Positions 16,777-31,993 of a stretch of DNA of 64,000 bases are shown here, in pieces. The stretch's first letter is position 1, and each line of letters opens with the position of its first letter. Below the pieces are notes generated by a model. It ran no database searches and was not told the origin of the DNA. It saw only the letters and a program-made list of their open reading frames with translations. This stretch comes from Mastacembelus armatus (lineage: Eukaryota > Chordata > Actinopteri > Synbranchiformes > Mastacembelidae), in assembly GCF_900324485.2 (NCBI RefSeq), contig NC_046633.1, forward strand, positions 5,696,106 to 5,760,105, in the 5' to 3' direction. The position numbers were made by a program, and so were the translations under genes.

Positions 16777-18838
16777 ATGCCACTGAAACAACCAGACAGT
16801 GCAGTGTCCAGGGAACACAGCAAGGTTCAGGGATCAGACGTGGGTCATGGAGTATGCTCGGACCAGACATATTCTTGTGCGCCTGGACCACTGGAATATT
16901 TATTTATTTATTGCTGACAAAACCAGCCAAGGCATAAAGCTGTTAACTACAGGTGTCAGAGGCTGCTTCCGACGTTTCCGGCAGGTCTAGTTTGTTCCTC
17001 ATTAACCAGGTGGACTCTTGACGATGGGTTGTGATAGTCATGGCAACCTGCTAATACAATGAGGAAAACCAGCTGGAGCAGACTATAATGAGAGAAACAA
17101 AACTACATAGGTGCAATTGTGTGTGATCATAGGAACATTTACAGCTGGACTGCAACTATGTGTTCAAAAGCACAATTATATGTACAGTAAGGAGTTGTTT
17201 TTAGAAAGAAAAAACACTTTCAATTTTTTTTAAAAGTCTGAAAAATTCTAATATTTGCAATTAAGTTTTATAAAAAAAAAAATCTCAGAGCTTTTTTAGA
17301 TTGTTTGCGTTCACCCGCAGGATTAAGACTCGCAATTACACATCGAAAATTGTTCTGAACACACATGCCAACACACAATACAAGAGGTTTCAGTTGAAGT
17401 ACAGATATCCAACATGTTAAACATGGCAGCAGTGATGCAAAGTACAGTCTTGCATGAGTGCATTGCCTTTGGTTGCCATCTTTGGGTTAGAGAGTGTGGT
17501 CACAGGAATGACTTTACTTTTAAGATGCAGATACAAGTTTAGATCTTTAAATATTATGCCATTTGTGTTAATATTGTTACTCTGAAGCACTGAACTAAGA
17601 CAGCGACTGTTTGTGAAGGCACTAGCATTGTTTTGACGTGACTTCCAAGCCACACAGGTTTGGGAGATATGTTTTTTTTTTTTTTTTTTCAGTATTGTCT
17701 ATATGTACTCATCATTCAAGCATGCAGCCTCAGATAACCATTGTAACATACACACTGCCTTTTAATGTTGGAAAATCTGATCTGAAGAAACGTGTTGAAG
17801 TATGACTCTGTGTTCGATCTCATTTTCAGTTCTAGGTTTGAGACATCAGCGTCATCTTAACATGTTTTCCAATTCTTCACCATTATATTGATCTATAAAG
17901 ATTTAATGGATAAAATGGTCAAGGGTGCCTGAAAGCTAAGACAGTAGTGTCACACACCTCCAAATGACATCAAACAGGAAGGAGGAGAAAACCAGCAATT
18001 TTTCTTTGCCAAAGAGCTGTAAAATACAAAAAAACCAATTTGTTTATCTCTAAAGGCTGTTCATGTTGTTTAGTGTGGTATTAAAAAGGCTGTTCTTAAG
18101 TGTTGGTACACTTAACAGAAAGCTGGAGGTACTGTTGAATCAGTGGATGGGAAAAAAACTTCAGTTTGCTGCACAATAATAATCAGGTTAATTGGTTTAC
18201 TGAGTTGCCATAAATAGAATATCCCCATGTTCAATTTGTACTTCATGAACCAAAAATTTAAGTTTTTTTAAACCAGTCTTGCTATATATTATTTTATGTT
18301 GTGATGAAAAGTGTTTCATTTGTGTTACACAAAGTGATCAGGGGGAAATATGTATACAGTTTCCTAGGTCGAACATAAGTTTGCATCTTTTGAGAAGTAT
18401 TAAACATTTTTATTGTGCAGCAGACTAAGTAATTAATATTTGATGTGGTTGTAAGAGATTTTGAGGATGTGGGGAAATGCCTTCAGAACAGTACCACATG
18501 CTATTAAACAAGCTTAGGGAGTTTTCAAAGACCTTCAGATACAGAAAAAAATTATGCTTATGTCTGTGATTCAAATGTAATGGTAATACATGAGGCACAA
18601 ACCTGGGCGTAGTCCCACCTTCCTATGGGTGACTGTCAGCCAGGTGAAATTAGTAAATGCATAGCTGCAAACGAAGGATCATGAATATTGGTGTGTTATA
18701 ATAGCTTAACGTGTGAGATATTTTGCAGTGCAAGGATGGATCTCATTAATTAAATACATACATATGAATAAGATATTTAATGTTTTTATTTTCCATGTAC
18801 AGCCCGTCTGTGTAATGCATCTCCTTACACGGCAGGAG

Positions 18839-18844
18839 AATAAA
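18839..18844 (+). terminator. Candidate poly(A) signal of TAPT1
   Basis: AATAAA about 2.06 kb past the TAPT1 stop. It implies a long 3' UTR at 16777-18865 that is AT-rich and contains no other gene. Confidence 0.6.
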
Positions 18845-18869
18845 ACCTCATTTTTTTGTAACCATTTCT

Positions 18870-20020
18870 GGTGTGATTTGAATACTTAACAGTTTTGTAT
18901 GTGTGTGTGTGAAAACACAGGAACAGTAGCGGGTCTTTCAAAGAAAGGAGTCACTGTAGGCTCTGTTTGCAGGGGAAACACTGCTGTCCTCTGTTCCCCC
19001 TGAATGGGGATTTGGAGGGTGTGTCTGTCATCACATATTTACACTGGGGGACTTTTTTTCTCTGACAAATATCCTCTTCTTGATACATGACTTGTATTTC
19101 CTGATATATGAAAGAAGTCAGTGCTATTTCCCAATACTGACAGGACTTAACAAAGCTAATGATGCTTTTTAACTAAACTATGGGTTTTCCCTTTGAGCTC
19201 AAGGCTTCTCTGCTCGCCAAACTTTGCCAAGGTTGGAATATCTATCCATCTGCTCAGCCTTAGAGCTGACGTCAGCTGCTCCGTGACCGAGTATAGAGTT
19301 ACTTTCATGCAGAGACCTATTGTGACTATGGAGTTTGATTGTCATGGAAGAGGCACTGTAACACTATCCGACTACTTTTGTGTTCAGCAGGTACAGTAGG
19401 GTATACACAATAAAAATATACTAACACATGCTCCAAATTTTACAGATGGCCCCTTACCATTCTGAGGGCCCTCAGAGGATTAATGCGGAGTTTTCCATCA
19501 CTGTTAAGTTAATGTATGAATATTATCAATGTCCTTTTATCAGCTGCAGTCTGACATTCGGATTAACACAAAGACACCATAACTGTATTTTCACTCTCCC
19601 TCAGCAATATCACTTTGTCTTTTTTATGCACAGTGAGTCAGATTTGTTTTACCTACCCACATGACATTAAAAAAGCTAATGTTTAAAAGCAATTGCAAGT
19701 TGTTCAAGGTGTAAGGTGTAAGTACCTGGAAAATTCAATGCTGGAGTAAATAACATTGTACTAATTGTCACCACTAATTTTTTATTAATTGATTGATAAA
19801 TGATCAGAATTGTCTGGCTTTTTAAATGTGAGTACTTACCAGTTAGCTCATCTTAAAAAACTGGATAATCTTTCTGTTATTTGGTCAAAACAAGACATGA
19901 ACACATCCTGCAGGAGCCTAATTTGCACAGGTAAAGAGGTTTATTAGTGTTACTGATGTAAATAGTTGCTCCCTCACCTGTAGCTATTTGAAATAGAGGG
20001 GTGGTGATACCTGAACAGGT
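18870..20020. other. TAPT1-PROM1 spacer
   Basis: No gene or convincing repeat seen. Short GT-rich stretch near 18899-18912. The right end merges into the GC-rich PROM1 promoter. Confidence 0.5.
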
Positions 20021-20029
20021 GACTGGAGT

Positions 20030-20640
20030 GTCGCGCGCCACAGATGCACCCGACGAGTTTTCCGCGAGCACGAGCGTTTTGGGGCTTTTCCGTGCACGCG
20101 AGATTAGGCGGAGGGTGAGAGTGAGGACACCGGGAGAGCGAGCGCATCTTCGGCCGTTTGTCCGCTGAGTCTCCCAAGGGATCCGGGAAGATGTCTGAGC
20201 CGCGTCCGGACCGAGAAACCAGGAGCTAACGGCTGGAAATAAAGTTGGAAACTTTTCCATCGGGCGGTTGTTTCTGCTCCACCGAGACGGACAGGTGTCC
20301 TCTCACGTCAACAGCCCGTCTCCAGTGTCCCTCCTCCGCTACACCGTGGTACGACCGGGACTAGGACTTTTCCTCTGTTTTTGTACGACGCTGGACTTTT
20401 GTTAGCCATGTTGTGGACACGGTGGCTCGTCCTGCTGCTCTGCTGGGGGACCACGACCGGCGAGCAGCAGACGGATAAAAGGAACGCGGCCACGGTCGAG
20501 GTCCGGGCGGATCCCGGCAGACAGCGGTCCCCTCCACCGGTGGAGCCGTTGGATTTTGGGTTTGTGCCGGCGGCGGTTTACGACACCCATGCTTATTACG
20601 AGCCAGGCGCCATAGGGATCCTTTTCCACATGGTCCATGC
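20030..20640. promoter_or_regulatory. CpG-rich PROM1 promoter and first exon
   Basis: A sharp rise in GC and CpG content (for example GTCGCGCGCC near 20031 and many CG steps through 20560) against AT-rich flanks, spanning the region upstream of and including the PROM1 start codon. No clear TATA box; the transcription start is not fixed by sequence alone. Confidence 0.6.
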
Positions 20641-23600
20641 GTTTCTCTATGTAGTTCAACCTAACTCCTTTCCCAAAGGTGAGATTTTTATCGTCACCCC
20701 CTTCCCTCTGGGTCTGGGTCTTATTCCCAGGGTTTCCCCCTCATGATGAGGGATACAGAAATATTATCAGGGCTCTTGTATCTGGACTAAATACAATAAA
20801 TAAACACTCAAACGCTTTTTAAACTGCAGCCTGTGATGTCCAGGTGTGTACCCATCAGATTTAATGACCTGTTGAGGATTTTCACATTTTTTGCCCCTGC
20901 AGATGTTTCTGTCATGGTCACGTGGTGCATTTTGGCCACAGTGTGACCACAAACAGTTTAAGTAGAGTCACAAATAAGTCAGAATAGAACTTAATTGATC
21001 TTCAGAAAAGTGCTACACATACTCAGTTCATTGTAAAATAAATGTACAGCGCACACTGACAGATATGCATTAAGTACTTAGGCATATAAAATAAAATATA
21101 CATGCATAGTAAAATATTAGTAAAGAAAACAGAATAAAAGCAGTAAAAGGTAGAAATGAGTGCATGTATCCTTGTTAGTGTAAGTGCTGTAAGAAAAGCA
21201 TGATGGTGTATCTGTACAACAATGTAGAAGCAGTACAGAAAGGTCATTTCATTTTGTAGTAAATTGTGTTACAACTCTTGGAAACTACAAGCATAGGAGA
21301 GTGTGAATGTAAAAAGAGTCAACACATTTATTTTCTGACTTTTAACCTGATTCATTTTCTTGTGATATTTTCTCAGGGCTCTAAAAATCCAAATGAACTA
21401 CTCTTTTCTACATAAACTATTCTCAGCGCGCTGCAGTAAACTTTGCTTTGTTGTAAGGTCTTAGCAGCCATAGAGGCTGGAAACCAACTGGCCTTTGGCA
21501 CGATGTGACTGACTGTTTTTTGTTTTTGTTTTTTACATCATGAACTAAACAGCAAAGTCCAAAAAATGCTCAAAACCTCAAAAGAAAAACTGTGACTAAA
21601 ATTGTTTGCACACTGCTGCTGTGTGTGTGTGTGTACCTTCACTCAGTGTTTATCTGTGTGCAATCACATTTGACTTTTATACATGACTTCCAAAAACACC
21701 CCCCAAGTGTTTGCCCTAAATTAAAATATCACTGTGTGAAGAGCAGGTGCACAGAGCCACTGAATGCATTGAAGTTGTCTGGCACAAACGCACAAACAAA
21801 TATTACGACCAGTTTAATTAGATCCATATCTGTCAGAGCTCATGAGTGAGCCTCCCTGGGCACTGGGCACACGCTTTAACGTTACTGTGGGAATTTAAAG
21901 TTGATCAGATCCATCACGTGATCAATACATACAGAGTGATTGTCCCTCTGGTGTAGTACTGTAACCCAGTAATGGCTGGATTGAGCAACACCCAACAAAA
22001 AGCAGGCTGTTTGAGCTTTGTATATGTAACAATGAGGGTCATGTTAGAGAATGACACAGTGCAATAGGATTGAAGGTTTTAAGTTGCTGCCATTTTGGTG
22101 TCCAGAGTTAGGGTTGCTGGCTGGCTAATCAATTAGCAGATCAGCGATTAGAGGAGGCTTTCTAGTCACCTGCATCACTACATAATACCTTAATCCAGTA
22201 GACCATATGCTGCAGCTGCTGCCAGGGACTTTCCAGTATGATTCACTGTCACACACACGCACAGGTAGAGACCACCTGGATGTCATGGCATACCTCCACA
22301 CCTGCAAGTGAGGTTTGGTAGGTTCAGGTGACCACGTTGCTCCCTAAACTACCAGGTCCTCATAACCACAAATAAATCAAAGGAGAGATCTAATAAGAAA
22401 GAAACCTGCCAAGTAGTGATATCCTAGCAGCTGGATGTTCCTGTGACTGTAGTTGGTTAATGTTATGAAGAAATGTAGGGTCAATGGGTCTGTAGTCATT
22501 TACTGGACATGGCCACAGGAAGGAGGCTGAACAGAAGGATAGTTGAAATGATGGAAAAAGAGCCAAAAACAGATCCAACCTGACGTTTAAGGTACAACAG
22601 TCACACCATGCTTTTATTTACTGTTATGCTAATCATAATAGCTTTGGATGCAAATTTTCAAGCTGTATCAAAAAAACCCACAGTCATATTTTGCCAGCGT
22701 TTTCTTTACTCTCAATGGGGCATTAATGATCATTAATAGACAAATATTTTAGTATATGTCCTGTACGATAATGATAGAAAAAACTGGAAGTCGAACTTTG
22801 GTGAAAGTTGGATACGTTGCGTTCCTACCATAAAGCTTATAATACTTTTACAGCATTTTTAAATGTCCTGAAAAGATGTAGAGTTGTAAGGCTGATTATT
22901 TCTGCAATCATCCACCACCCTAGTTAGTCCCTCTGGCAAGCGAACATATCCTACATTCAGCTGTACAGAAAGGTGAGAAAGCCAGAACATTGCAGAATGA
23001 AGACAGTTTGCTGTAAGAAATAGAATTGTTGTTGTGATTTTACTGAAGAGGTTTGTTTATGTGCAGGAGTTGCATTTATATTGATATTTTATCAAATGTC
23101 CTCCAGATTGTTGGCAAACAAAAAGAGCTTTTGTGTCTCATATCAGGGGTTTAGGTTCTTGTTAGCTGCTGAAAGATGACAGGTTGGGTTTAATGGTCAA
23201 TGTTGAGTTAAGGTTGATAAATGCAACTCGATTTTGGAGAAAGTGTATAAAGGTTTTTGACTGATTGATCCTCTTAGATCAGTTGCATTATCACTGACTT
23301 TTCTTTCTTCTGACTCACTCACCCCCCCTACAAATCTGTGTGAATGTTGAATTTAGGGTAAATAAGCTTTTTGGACTCTTTCACTGTGTGAGATTTCTGT
23401 CTTCTTATCCTCTGCTACACACAGGGTAGATTAGAGGATTAGCATCCACAGGGCTAATGCTACCACTGTGCTGCTACCACTGCTACAGATGGCACTGTCA
23501 CATAAACACACACATGGAAAATGGGTCATACTCCTGGTATTTGTCTGCCTTAATTACTGTTATTGGTAGTAGACAGGTTGTTTCTCAGGAAGCAATCATC

Positions 23601-26600
23601 TTAAATCAGATAATGGTCGAGAGAAAACCAAATTAGTTGTGTGATAAAGATAATTAAGAAAAGCACTGGTAAGACATGTCCGGCATTACCCCCTCATCAA
23701 ATGGTGTTTGTGATGTGGTGATGCTGCACATCTGTCACAATAAACAGGCCTGTGAAATAACATGGAGCTTCTGTATAATACCTCCATGTTGTCTCGTTAC
23801 ATTAATAATATTGTATTTATCTTGTTTTGTGTATTGAGTTCAGCTTCAGCTCAGAGTGGGCTGTAGAAAATATGAATAATAACATAATTTGCAGCTGAAT
23901 GCTTTGGCCTTAGAGATAATAATAATAATAAAAAAAGAGCTTGAATAATTTCAAGTATAATATTTTGGCTGTGTTTTTAAAAATCCATTGTATCAAAAGT
24001 AAGCAAAGTGATAGTAAGGTTATAGCTGTGTTGTAAGTTTTTCTGTAGTGCACCACACCATCAACCACTAATGCATTTCTAAAATACTTGATTAACCATA
24101 ATACAATCATGCAAATGTTTTTTCCTGCCTTTCGTGTTTTGTTTATGTCAGACTGAGAGTGTTTCGTTACTCTAAATAAGGCCTTGTTGGGTTACATAAG
24201 GCTGCATCCACAACTTCCAGTAATCTGTCAGAGCAGGTCAGGGTGGAGGATTTTCATAGCCTATATTTACACATTACAGTAAGAGTGTTGTAGCCTCTTT
24301 AGACATCACAACAACTAACTAACTAACAATAGTGTTTGATCCTGTTGGCTGTTGATGCCTTTAGTTTAATAGGAGCACGTATGGTCCTTCGCGTGTGTCT
24401 TAGTTGTGAATGCAATGGTTGCTCCACTTTGTTTAACTCAGTAGGTCCAACTGGTGATGTTTTTTTTTTAGTCCCTGATTTTGAAAAAGTCAAGACAAAG
24501 AAAATGTTCAGTGATAAATCAAAAGATGGTTTAAAATGTTTCAGAAGATAGACAAAAAAAAAACAAACGTTTTGAACAGCAGGCCTGTTTATTTTAATAA
24601 ACCGATCGGTCACTGTTCATTTTTCGTGTTGGACAGGCCTGTTCATGCTCTCAGGTCTAATTGTGATTGCTCTTTATCGCCCTCTTCCTTTCGTTTGCTG
24701 TAGCTATCTCATATACTGGGTCACTGAACTAAGCTGTCTAAGCTTAACTGCCCTCAGTGGCTAATGCTAACTAAGTAGTTGAGCAACAACAGGTGGCATT
24801 GACACGACTCTGATGTGCCCATAACAGTGCTCCGTGTCTTCACTGTACGCGAGAGTGTGAGGTCTCCTGTAGTGGAACCGGTTTTATTAACGCATACAAC
24901 AGCAAAGGGAAGAACTACGCAGCCACAGCCTATGAGGAGAGGAAGATGTTAAGAGGATTATCCATATGGTCATATTAGATGCCTAAAATCCCACCTCATT
25001 TTTTTCCTTCCTATACTCACCAGAAAGACTCTTCAGCAAGTGTCCAAGCAGTGCAGTGTGTTTGACAGCTGTGTCAGTATGTACATGCTAAACTGGCCTC
25101 CATCTGTGCAGTGGAACCTACTGTGCCGATCTGCTAAGACTTGCAATGGGGCAGAAATTCTTAAAAGCAAAACTAAGTTCAACCATTTTGCTTTATAACC
25201 TGTCCAGTCCAGGTGCTTCTTCAATGCACCTTTAAACTATTTCCCAGTGACCCTTTCACACACACAATCATACACCAATGGAACAGCCACCAGGGGCAAC
25301 TTGGGGTTCAGTGTCTTGCCCAGGGATACATTGACATGTGGACTAGAGAAGCCAGGGATGGGAACACCAACCCTTCTGTTAGTGGACAACCTGCTCTACC
25401 TCCTGAGGCACAATCATGTCCTCACTAATAGTAATAGTAACTACTGCTGATTATTTATATCAACTAGACATATATTTGTATGTGTCTGCATAAATATGTT
25501 TGTGCACATGTTTGGTGTTTCTTTCAGATAATTAGATTTACACACATCTATTTGTATCTAATATATTCATTTTTACTGCATGTATATATGCATAAACTAT
25601 GCATAGTATGAATGTGTTGCACATGCATGTATGTGTTCTTGTTAGTGTGTGAGAAGGAATTAGTGTTTACCTGCTGAGTAACAGTTTGAGTGAGTCACAA
25701 TCCAGGTAGGCTTAGTCCTGGCTGACCTCTATAAACACATACAGCTGGAAAGAACTGCAGTGCTCACTGGCAAACTACAAACAGCTACAGCAAAACACAC
25801 AGCTGTTAGGCGTGTTCTGTCCTCGGAAATTAAAAAACGAATCTACTTAATCTGTGTCATCTGCTCATAAATAAATGGATTGTTTCACTATGGTGGTGCT
25901 TGTCGAATGTTGTACAGGAAGTGGATCTGACTGTAAAATTTGGTTGTGTACTGAAATGCTTACCATCCTGTTCTGTTTTTTGCTAGATATGATTGTTAAA
26001 GTTATTCAGCAAAACATGGGGGGAATCAAAATAGAAGAATGGAGAAAGGTATGTTTGATCATTTGATATTAAAATAATAATTGACTGAGTTGTGATTAAC
26101 TTAATCTTGATATTGCATTGTTTGATACTTTACCCAATACTATTAAAAATATGTTGCTTAAATTTATGTGAAAGATTAGGTACTTGCAAATTTTAAAATA
26201 TGCACATAGTAAGTGTGCTATACATTCTATTTTACTGACAAGTATGCATTATTCCACTGTTTTAAATTTAATTTATTACTCATTTAAATTGAAAATCAAT
26301 TTCTCCTAATCTCTTTGCTGCTGCACTGACTTTCGTTTGTTTGTCTTTGTTTTGCTTTTACTGCTGTTTACTTACTGTTTTGCTTTCTGTGTGAAAATGC
26401 ATTTGTTTCTTCACATGTGGACACACGTGCCATGGTGTTACAGCCAGAAAACGTTGTCCTGTTGCTGGAGGTAAACTCCTTACATTGACAAATTGTATTG
26501 TATTGTCACAATACATAGTATAATTTTCCAAAAATGACCGTGTGAGCCAAAGAGTGAAATAATGTTTGGATGAATCCTCTCCCTCCGCAGTGGATTTACT

Positions 26601-29600
26601 ATGAGGTCGGATTCCTCATATGTGCGACTGTTGGGATTGTGTTTGTGGTCCTGACCCCCATCGTAGGCACGTGTTTCTGTGTGTGTCGATGCTGTGAGAA
26701 CTGTGGCGGGGAGATGCACCAGAGACAGAGGAAGAACGCTGACTGTCAGAGAGGCTTCTACACCGGCTCACTCATCGCCACTTCCATCTTCATGATGTGA
26801 GTAAATAGGCCTCTTTCACCTCCTCACATACAGATTGCAGTACCTGCTCTGTGGAGAGAAATCTGATCCAAACTATGCAGGACAGATAGGTGTTACTGAT
26901 ACCACTTGGCTAACTATAAGAGGCCTCTCTGCCTGAATGAGCGCTTTCACATCACAGACATTCATGCTCTAGCACACACAACGTGTTAAAGTGCTTTTTG
27001 GCAATTATTTTCTGTTGTCTTATTCAGTAGATTTTCTCTCTTCTTTGCTTTGTTTCCTTGTCTGTATGTTGTTTTTGTCTTTGTATCTCAACAAAGTGTT
27101 GTGTTGCTAATAAACAAAAAAGTCAAGGTATTTAATCTTGTCTTTGCTTAAGGGTTTGTAGTGTAAAATAGCTCAAGAATCAGGCCAAACTCTAAATATA
27201 CAGAACAATGTGGTCAAAGTTGTAATATTTTCTATCAATAATTTGCCAATCTTTAATCAGACTACATTTTTATCATATGACTTATTTGTTAGTGTTCTTT
27301 TTAATATGATTTATATGATTTTTTAAATATGATTTATATGATCAACAGTCAGTAAATGGAGAAAGATTTTAAAATATAATAAAAAGAGAACTTGTCTACA
27401 TGGGGATAAAAAATGTGACTTAATTTCAGATGATGTTGAAAGCTGATCATTTGTATCTGTTTAACACTGGTGAATCCTCAGTGAGTTACTTTTGAAACCC
27501 ATGCAGCAGAAATCCACCTTTTTGTATCAAAGCTGCCCTCTGCTGGTGAACAGTGTGCATGATAATACTTGATCCTGCCTGCATCTGTGTGCCCATGTGT
27601 GTTTCAGTGTGGGAGTACTGATTGCCTATGCGGCAAACCATAATATCAGCACCCAGATCAAGAGCACTCGGCGGTTAATCAATACCAACATGAGAGACCT
27701 GAAGACATTTGCTAACAACACACCTGCGGTATGCCCATACCTGCATACTGTACGCACATGAGTATTGTCATGTAAAAGACACACACTCATAGACAGTCAC
27801 ATTATTTTTTTTGTATTATTGTGTTTCCTGCTGCAGCAAATTGAATATCTGACAGCGCAGTACACCACAGCAAAAAATAAGGTCCTGTCAGACCTCGACA
27901 GTAAGTTGGACTTCGACTCCTTATACATAGTATTTATCTTAATGTCTCTCACTTTGTTTGCCTGTGGCTCCACGTGTTTACAAACCTATTTATAATTGTG
28001 CTGTTCTCCTGCAAACACCTGATTTTCTGTGTGTCCTGACAGACATTGGACCCTTGCTGGGTGGTAGGATCCACAGTCAGCTGGAGAAAGAGGTGGTTCC
28101 CTCACTGGACACTGCCCTGCGAATGGCAGGAGGTAGAAATGTCTCTGTATTCACTTTCAGTTTGACTTCTTTTCTGGGCAGAGCTACATACAGTAGTATT
28201 ATGATGTAACACAGAAGTTCATAAGCGTCAACCATGTCTCCTTTTCACTTTGAATGGGCCATTTTTGGAGCTTCTGAACAGTTCAAACACAACTCCAAGT
28301 CTATTATAATTAAGTGAAATTCTCACACACTCTTGCTACATTGTTTTTACTCACTGAAAGAGCTTCCAATTGAATAATGAATTATGTGTCGCTACACTTG
28401 CTAATGACTTTCTTTTACATGCAGTGTCCTCTCTCGGGTATTTATTACCACAGAATACTGATGTGTCTCTCAAGGACATATCCTCACTTTTTTACTTTCT
28501 TTTTCCTCTATGATTCCTTCACATTTCCTTTTATCTAAAGGAAAAGTGGAGAATGCTATCAAAGGTAATCAGAGGTGCTGATGTGGATTCAGTGGTGCAG
28601 TATTAATGAAGTTGTGTTAGAAAACATTAAACATTAAACCCTGTTTTGTCTTTACCCTGTTTTAACAGCCTTTTGTTGTGGTTTTGTTGTTTGTATCATT
28701 GATCTGTGGTCAGTGTGGTCAGTGTTATTGTAATAATATTGATTGTTCTGTGGTGTGCGTACTTACATGAGTATAAAATTCATGGGTTAGTAATTTGACA
28801 GTACAAACAACATACTGATCATTTTAGCAAAAATGAAGTGGATTTTTTTGCATGGTTTTAGCCATGCGGGAGACCAAAGAAGCCCTGGAAAACATCAGTT
28901 CCTCCTTGGACGTGCTTCAGGAAGGGACAGGAAAACTTTTGGCCAGTCTGTCAGTGGAGCGTGCTTCCCTATCCAATACCCTCTCTGACCCCGCCTGCAC
29001 CAACGGAGCCGTCTCTCACACCTGCAACACCATCCGGTCCACCCTGTCCCAGCTGGGAATCGGCGCAGACTTTTCCAAGGTATCAGGGAACTAGAGATTT
29101 GGAATAAAAATAAATGGAAAGAAGTATTATAAGCATTTTTGAAGGTGTACATTTACACACTGTGTCACTTTTTCTCTTTTTGTCTTTCAGCTTCCAGATG
29201 TCAGTCGTGCTTCGGCCAATATTGACACAGTCCTGAGAACAGATCTCAGCAACATTGTGCAAAAGGTTATTTTGCCTTCTGTGCATCATGGAAAAATGCA
29301 CCTTATTGCCAGGTGTAAACGCATGCAAAATACATTGGAATGAAATGTGATCAGCCAGACCATATCTGGAGGGGATCACAGTAATCAGATCTTAGCCAGG
29401 TGGAAATGTAGTTCATACAGCCTGATGCAATTTTAAGAAAAAATAAAAAGTTGAAATTTTGCCTGAAGCCACATTGTCTTGTTAAGTTAGATAAGCCTGG
29501 CAAAAATGACACATATTCACGTGCCATCCTTTTTTCAAAATATCCCTGTATTTATATTTTTATATATTTATAACCTGTATTTTTCTCAATCATCCTTTTT

Positions 29601-30019
29601 CTGTTTCGTTTCTGCCCGCTTCCAGGGTTACTCATCCTTTAATGACACACCAAGACTGGTTAAAGAGCAAACTAAAAACATTGTCACAGGTACATATATA
29701 AATATGTCTATTTCATTTACCTAAAATGAGAGGAAGTTATGTCTGACTGTAGTTATTTCACTTTTATATTTTGTGTTCTCTTTCTGGATGAAACCACAGC
29801 TCTACCTCGTAAGTCCTGTTTGTCTCTTTTCTCTTTCATTTAGACCTGTAGATTACAGGTCATTGCAATACAACCTGGTATTACATAATTACATAATACA
29901 TAATTACATATGTATTATGTGTAACCCATTGTTAGCTAGACATCTTCTAGCTGATATAGAAAAGATAAATAGACAAATATAGAAAAAAGTGCTCTAATTT
30001 ATTTTCACTTCTAACTTCT

Positions 30020-30109
<90 letters not shown>

Positions 30110-31950
30110 GTGCAGGAGTAAAAGGCATGCTGGATAAGATTGGCACAGAGATCAACAACTTCTCCAAGATGTTTCCAGTGGAAGCTTCTCTGGCCAATTT
30201 CACAATATTCCTTAATCAAGAACAAAAGATCATTGAGTCATTTTATCCACAGTTGGACCAGATAGATTTTTACAGGTTTGTGTATATGTGTTTGTCTTTG
30301 TATGTGTAATAATCATGTTGTGACAACAAAAATCATGTCATGAGGACAAATGCCACACAAGACAGAGCCAAGAATTTATATTTATTAGTAGTGTTATGAC
30401 AAACTTAAGATTAGAGTAAGCCTCCAGAAAATTCACATCAGTAAGTGTATGTATGTCTGTGCTGCAGGTGGATCACCTGTGTGGCGGTGCTCTGCATGGT
30501 CGTCTTAGTCTTGGCCTTCATCATCCTCGGATTGATGTGTGGCACATGTGGTTATGACAAGCAAGCGACCCCAACAACTCGAGGATGCTTTTCGAACACC
30601 GGCGGCAACCTGTTAATGGCGTATGTCATCAAGACAATAAGTCCCTTCTCAGACTTAGACAAATTATATGACTGCTGTATAAAAGGTTTAGTAGTTCAGC
30701 ATATAGTACATACATACATTAACAAAGATAAGGCAGGAACTTAGAGACAAAGAATGAGTAGACAAATCCAGAAATGAACAGCAGCAGTGACCGATGCTAA
30801 AAACTTGTTTCATCTCTCTACAGACAATGCAACCTTTTATTGCGTACATGAATTAATATTATGTAAAATGCAGTAGTCTTATTGCTGATACAATACAGTC
30901 TATAGATAAAATGGTCTACTATATCTAATATATAACAGTCCAGCTCAGGTCATAAAGTTTATATAACGGTCTCTTGCTCTTTCAGTGGGGTGGGCTTCTC
31001 TTTTATCTTTGCCTGGGTGCTGATGGCCATCGTGACCACCTTGTTTGTTGTTGGTGGCAATATGGAGAAGCTAATATGTGAACCACTGGCCAACCGACAG
31101 CTGTTCAAGGTACTAAACGCAAGCTCTCTTCCCTCCTGAATCATCTTAACTCTCCTCTCTTTATCTGAGCATGGTAGTATTACATAACAGACAACACTGC
31201 TGCTGAGTGTTAATGAATATGACTGTGTGTGTAGATTATAGACACACCATTCCTTGTTCATCCCGCCAAGAAGAACTTCCTTCCCGGGCTGTTGTTTCAG
31301 AATCCAAACATTGACTTGACTTTGGGGAGCATGTACAGGTAATATGCCAACAACAAATCCAAGCATACTGTACATAAGGTTTAATTATTTTATAAATTAT
31401 TATTAGATTTTATGTTTTATATTTAAATGGATTTTTACATAGAATTTAATGGCTGTGTGTATTCAAATGTGCCGTAAATTGCTTTTTAGTATTACAGAGT
31501 CATGTTTTTTAATTTTCAAATGCTGGTGAAATGCTAAACTTTCAGATTTTTCTATTTATTCATTTTTTGAACGTATTCAAAGTGTGACCTGTTTGTCCTA
31601 TAGGGAGTGCTATGAGAACAATGGTCTGTATCATGCTCTGCAGTTGGAGACAATGTTCAACATCAATTCCTTCCTCAACAGGACTGTTGTAAGTCTCATC
31701 TTACTATGTAGGAATGGCTGATTTTAAAAAAAAAAAAAAAAAAAAAAAAAGAATGGTAATCTGGTGAACTGTTTTTATTTATTTGTGTATGTCACCACAG
31801 TATAACAAGGATCTGGCCAAAGTATTTGAGAGTGTTCAGGTGGACCTACAGGACATCACACTGCTGGAGCAGGCTGGCAGAGATAACCTCATTAACTTTG
31901 CCAACTCGGGAATTGGACAGATTGACTATGAGGAATACCTCATTGAGGTA

Positions 31951-31993
<43 letters not shown>

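Noticed and set aside
19877-20260. A 127-codon minus-strand frame over the PROM1 promoter
   Set aside because: Explained by CpG-rich sequence; no splice partner or recognisable domain.
29947-30225. Poly-(Thr-His) and poly-(Val-Cys) frames over CA/GT repeats (also at 1142-1516 and 32903-33306)
   Set aside because: Translations of dinucleotide repeats, not genes.
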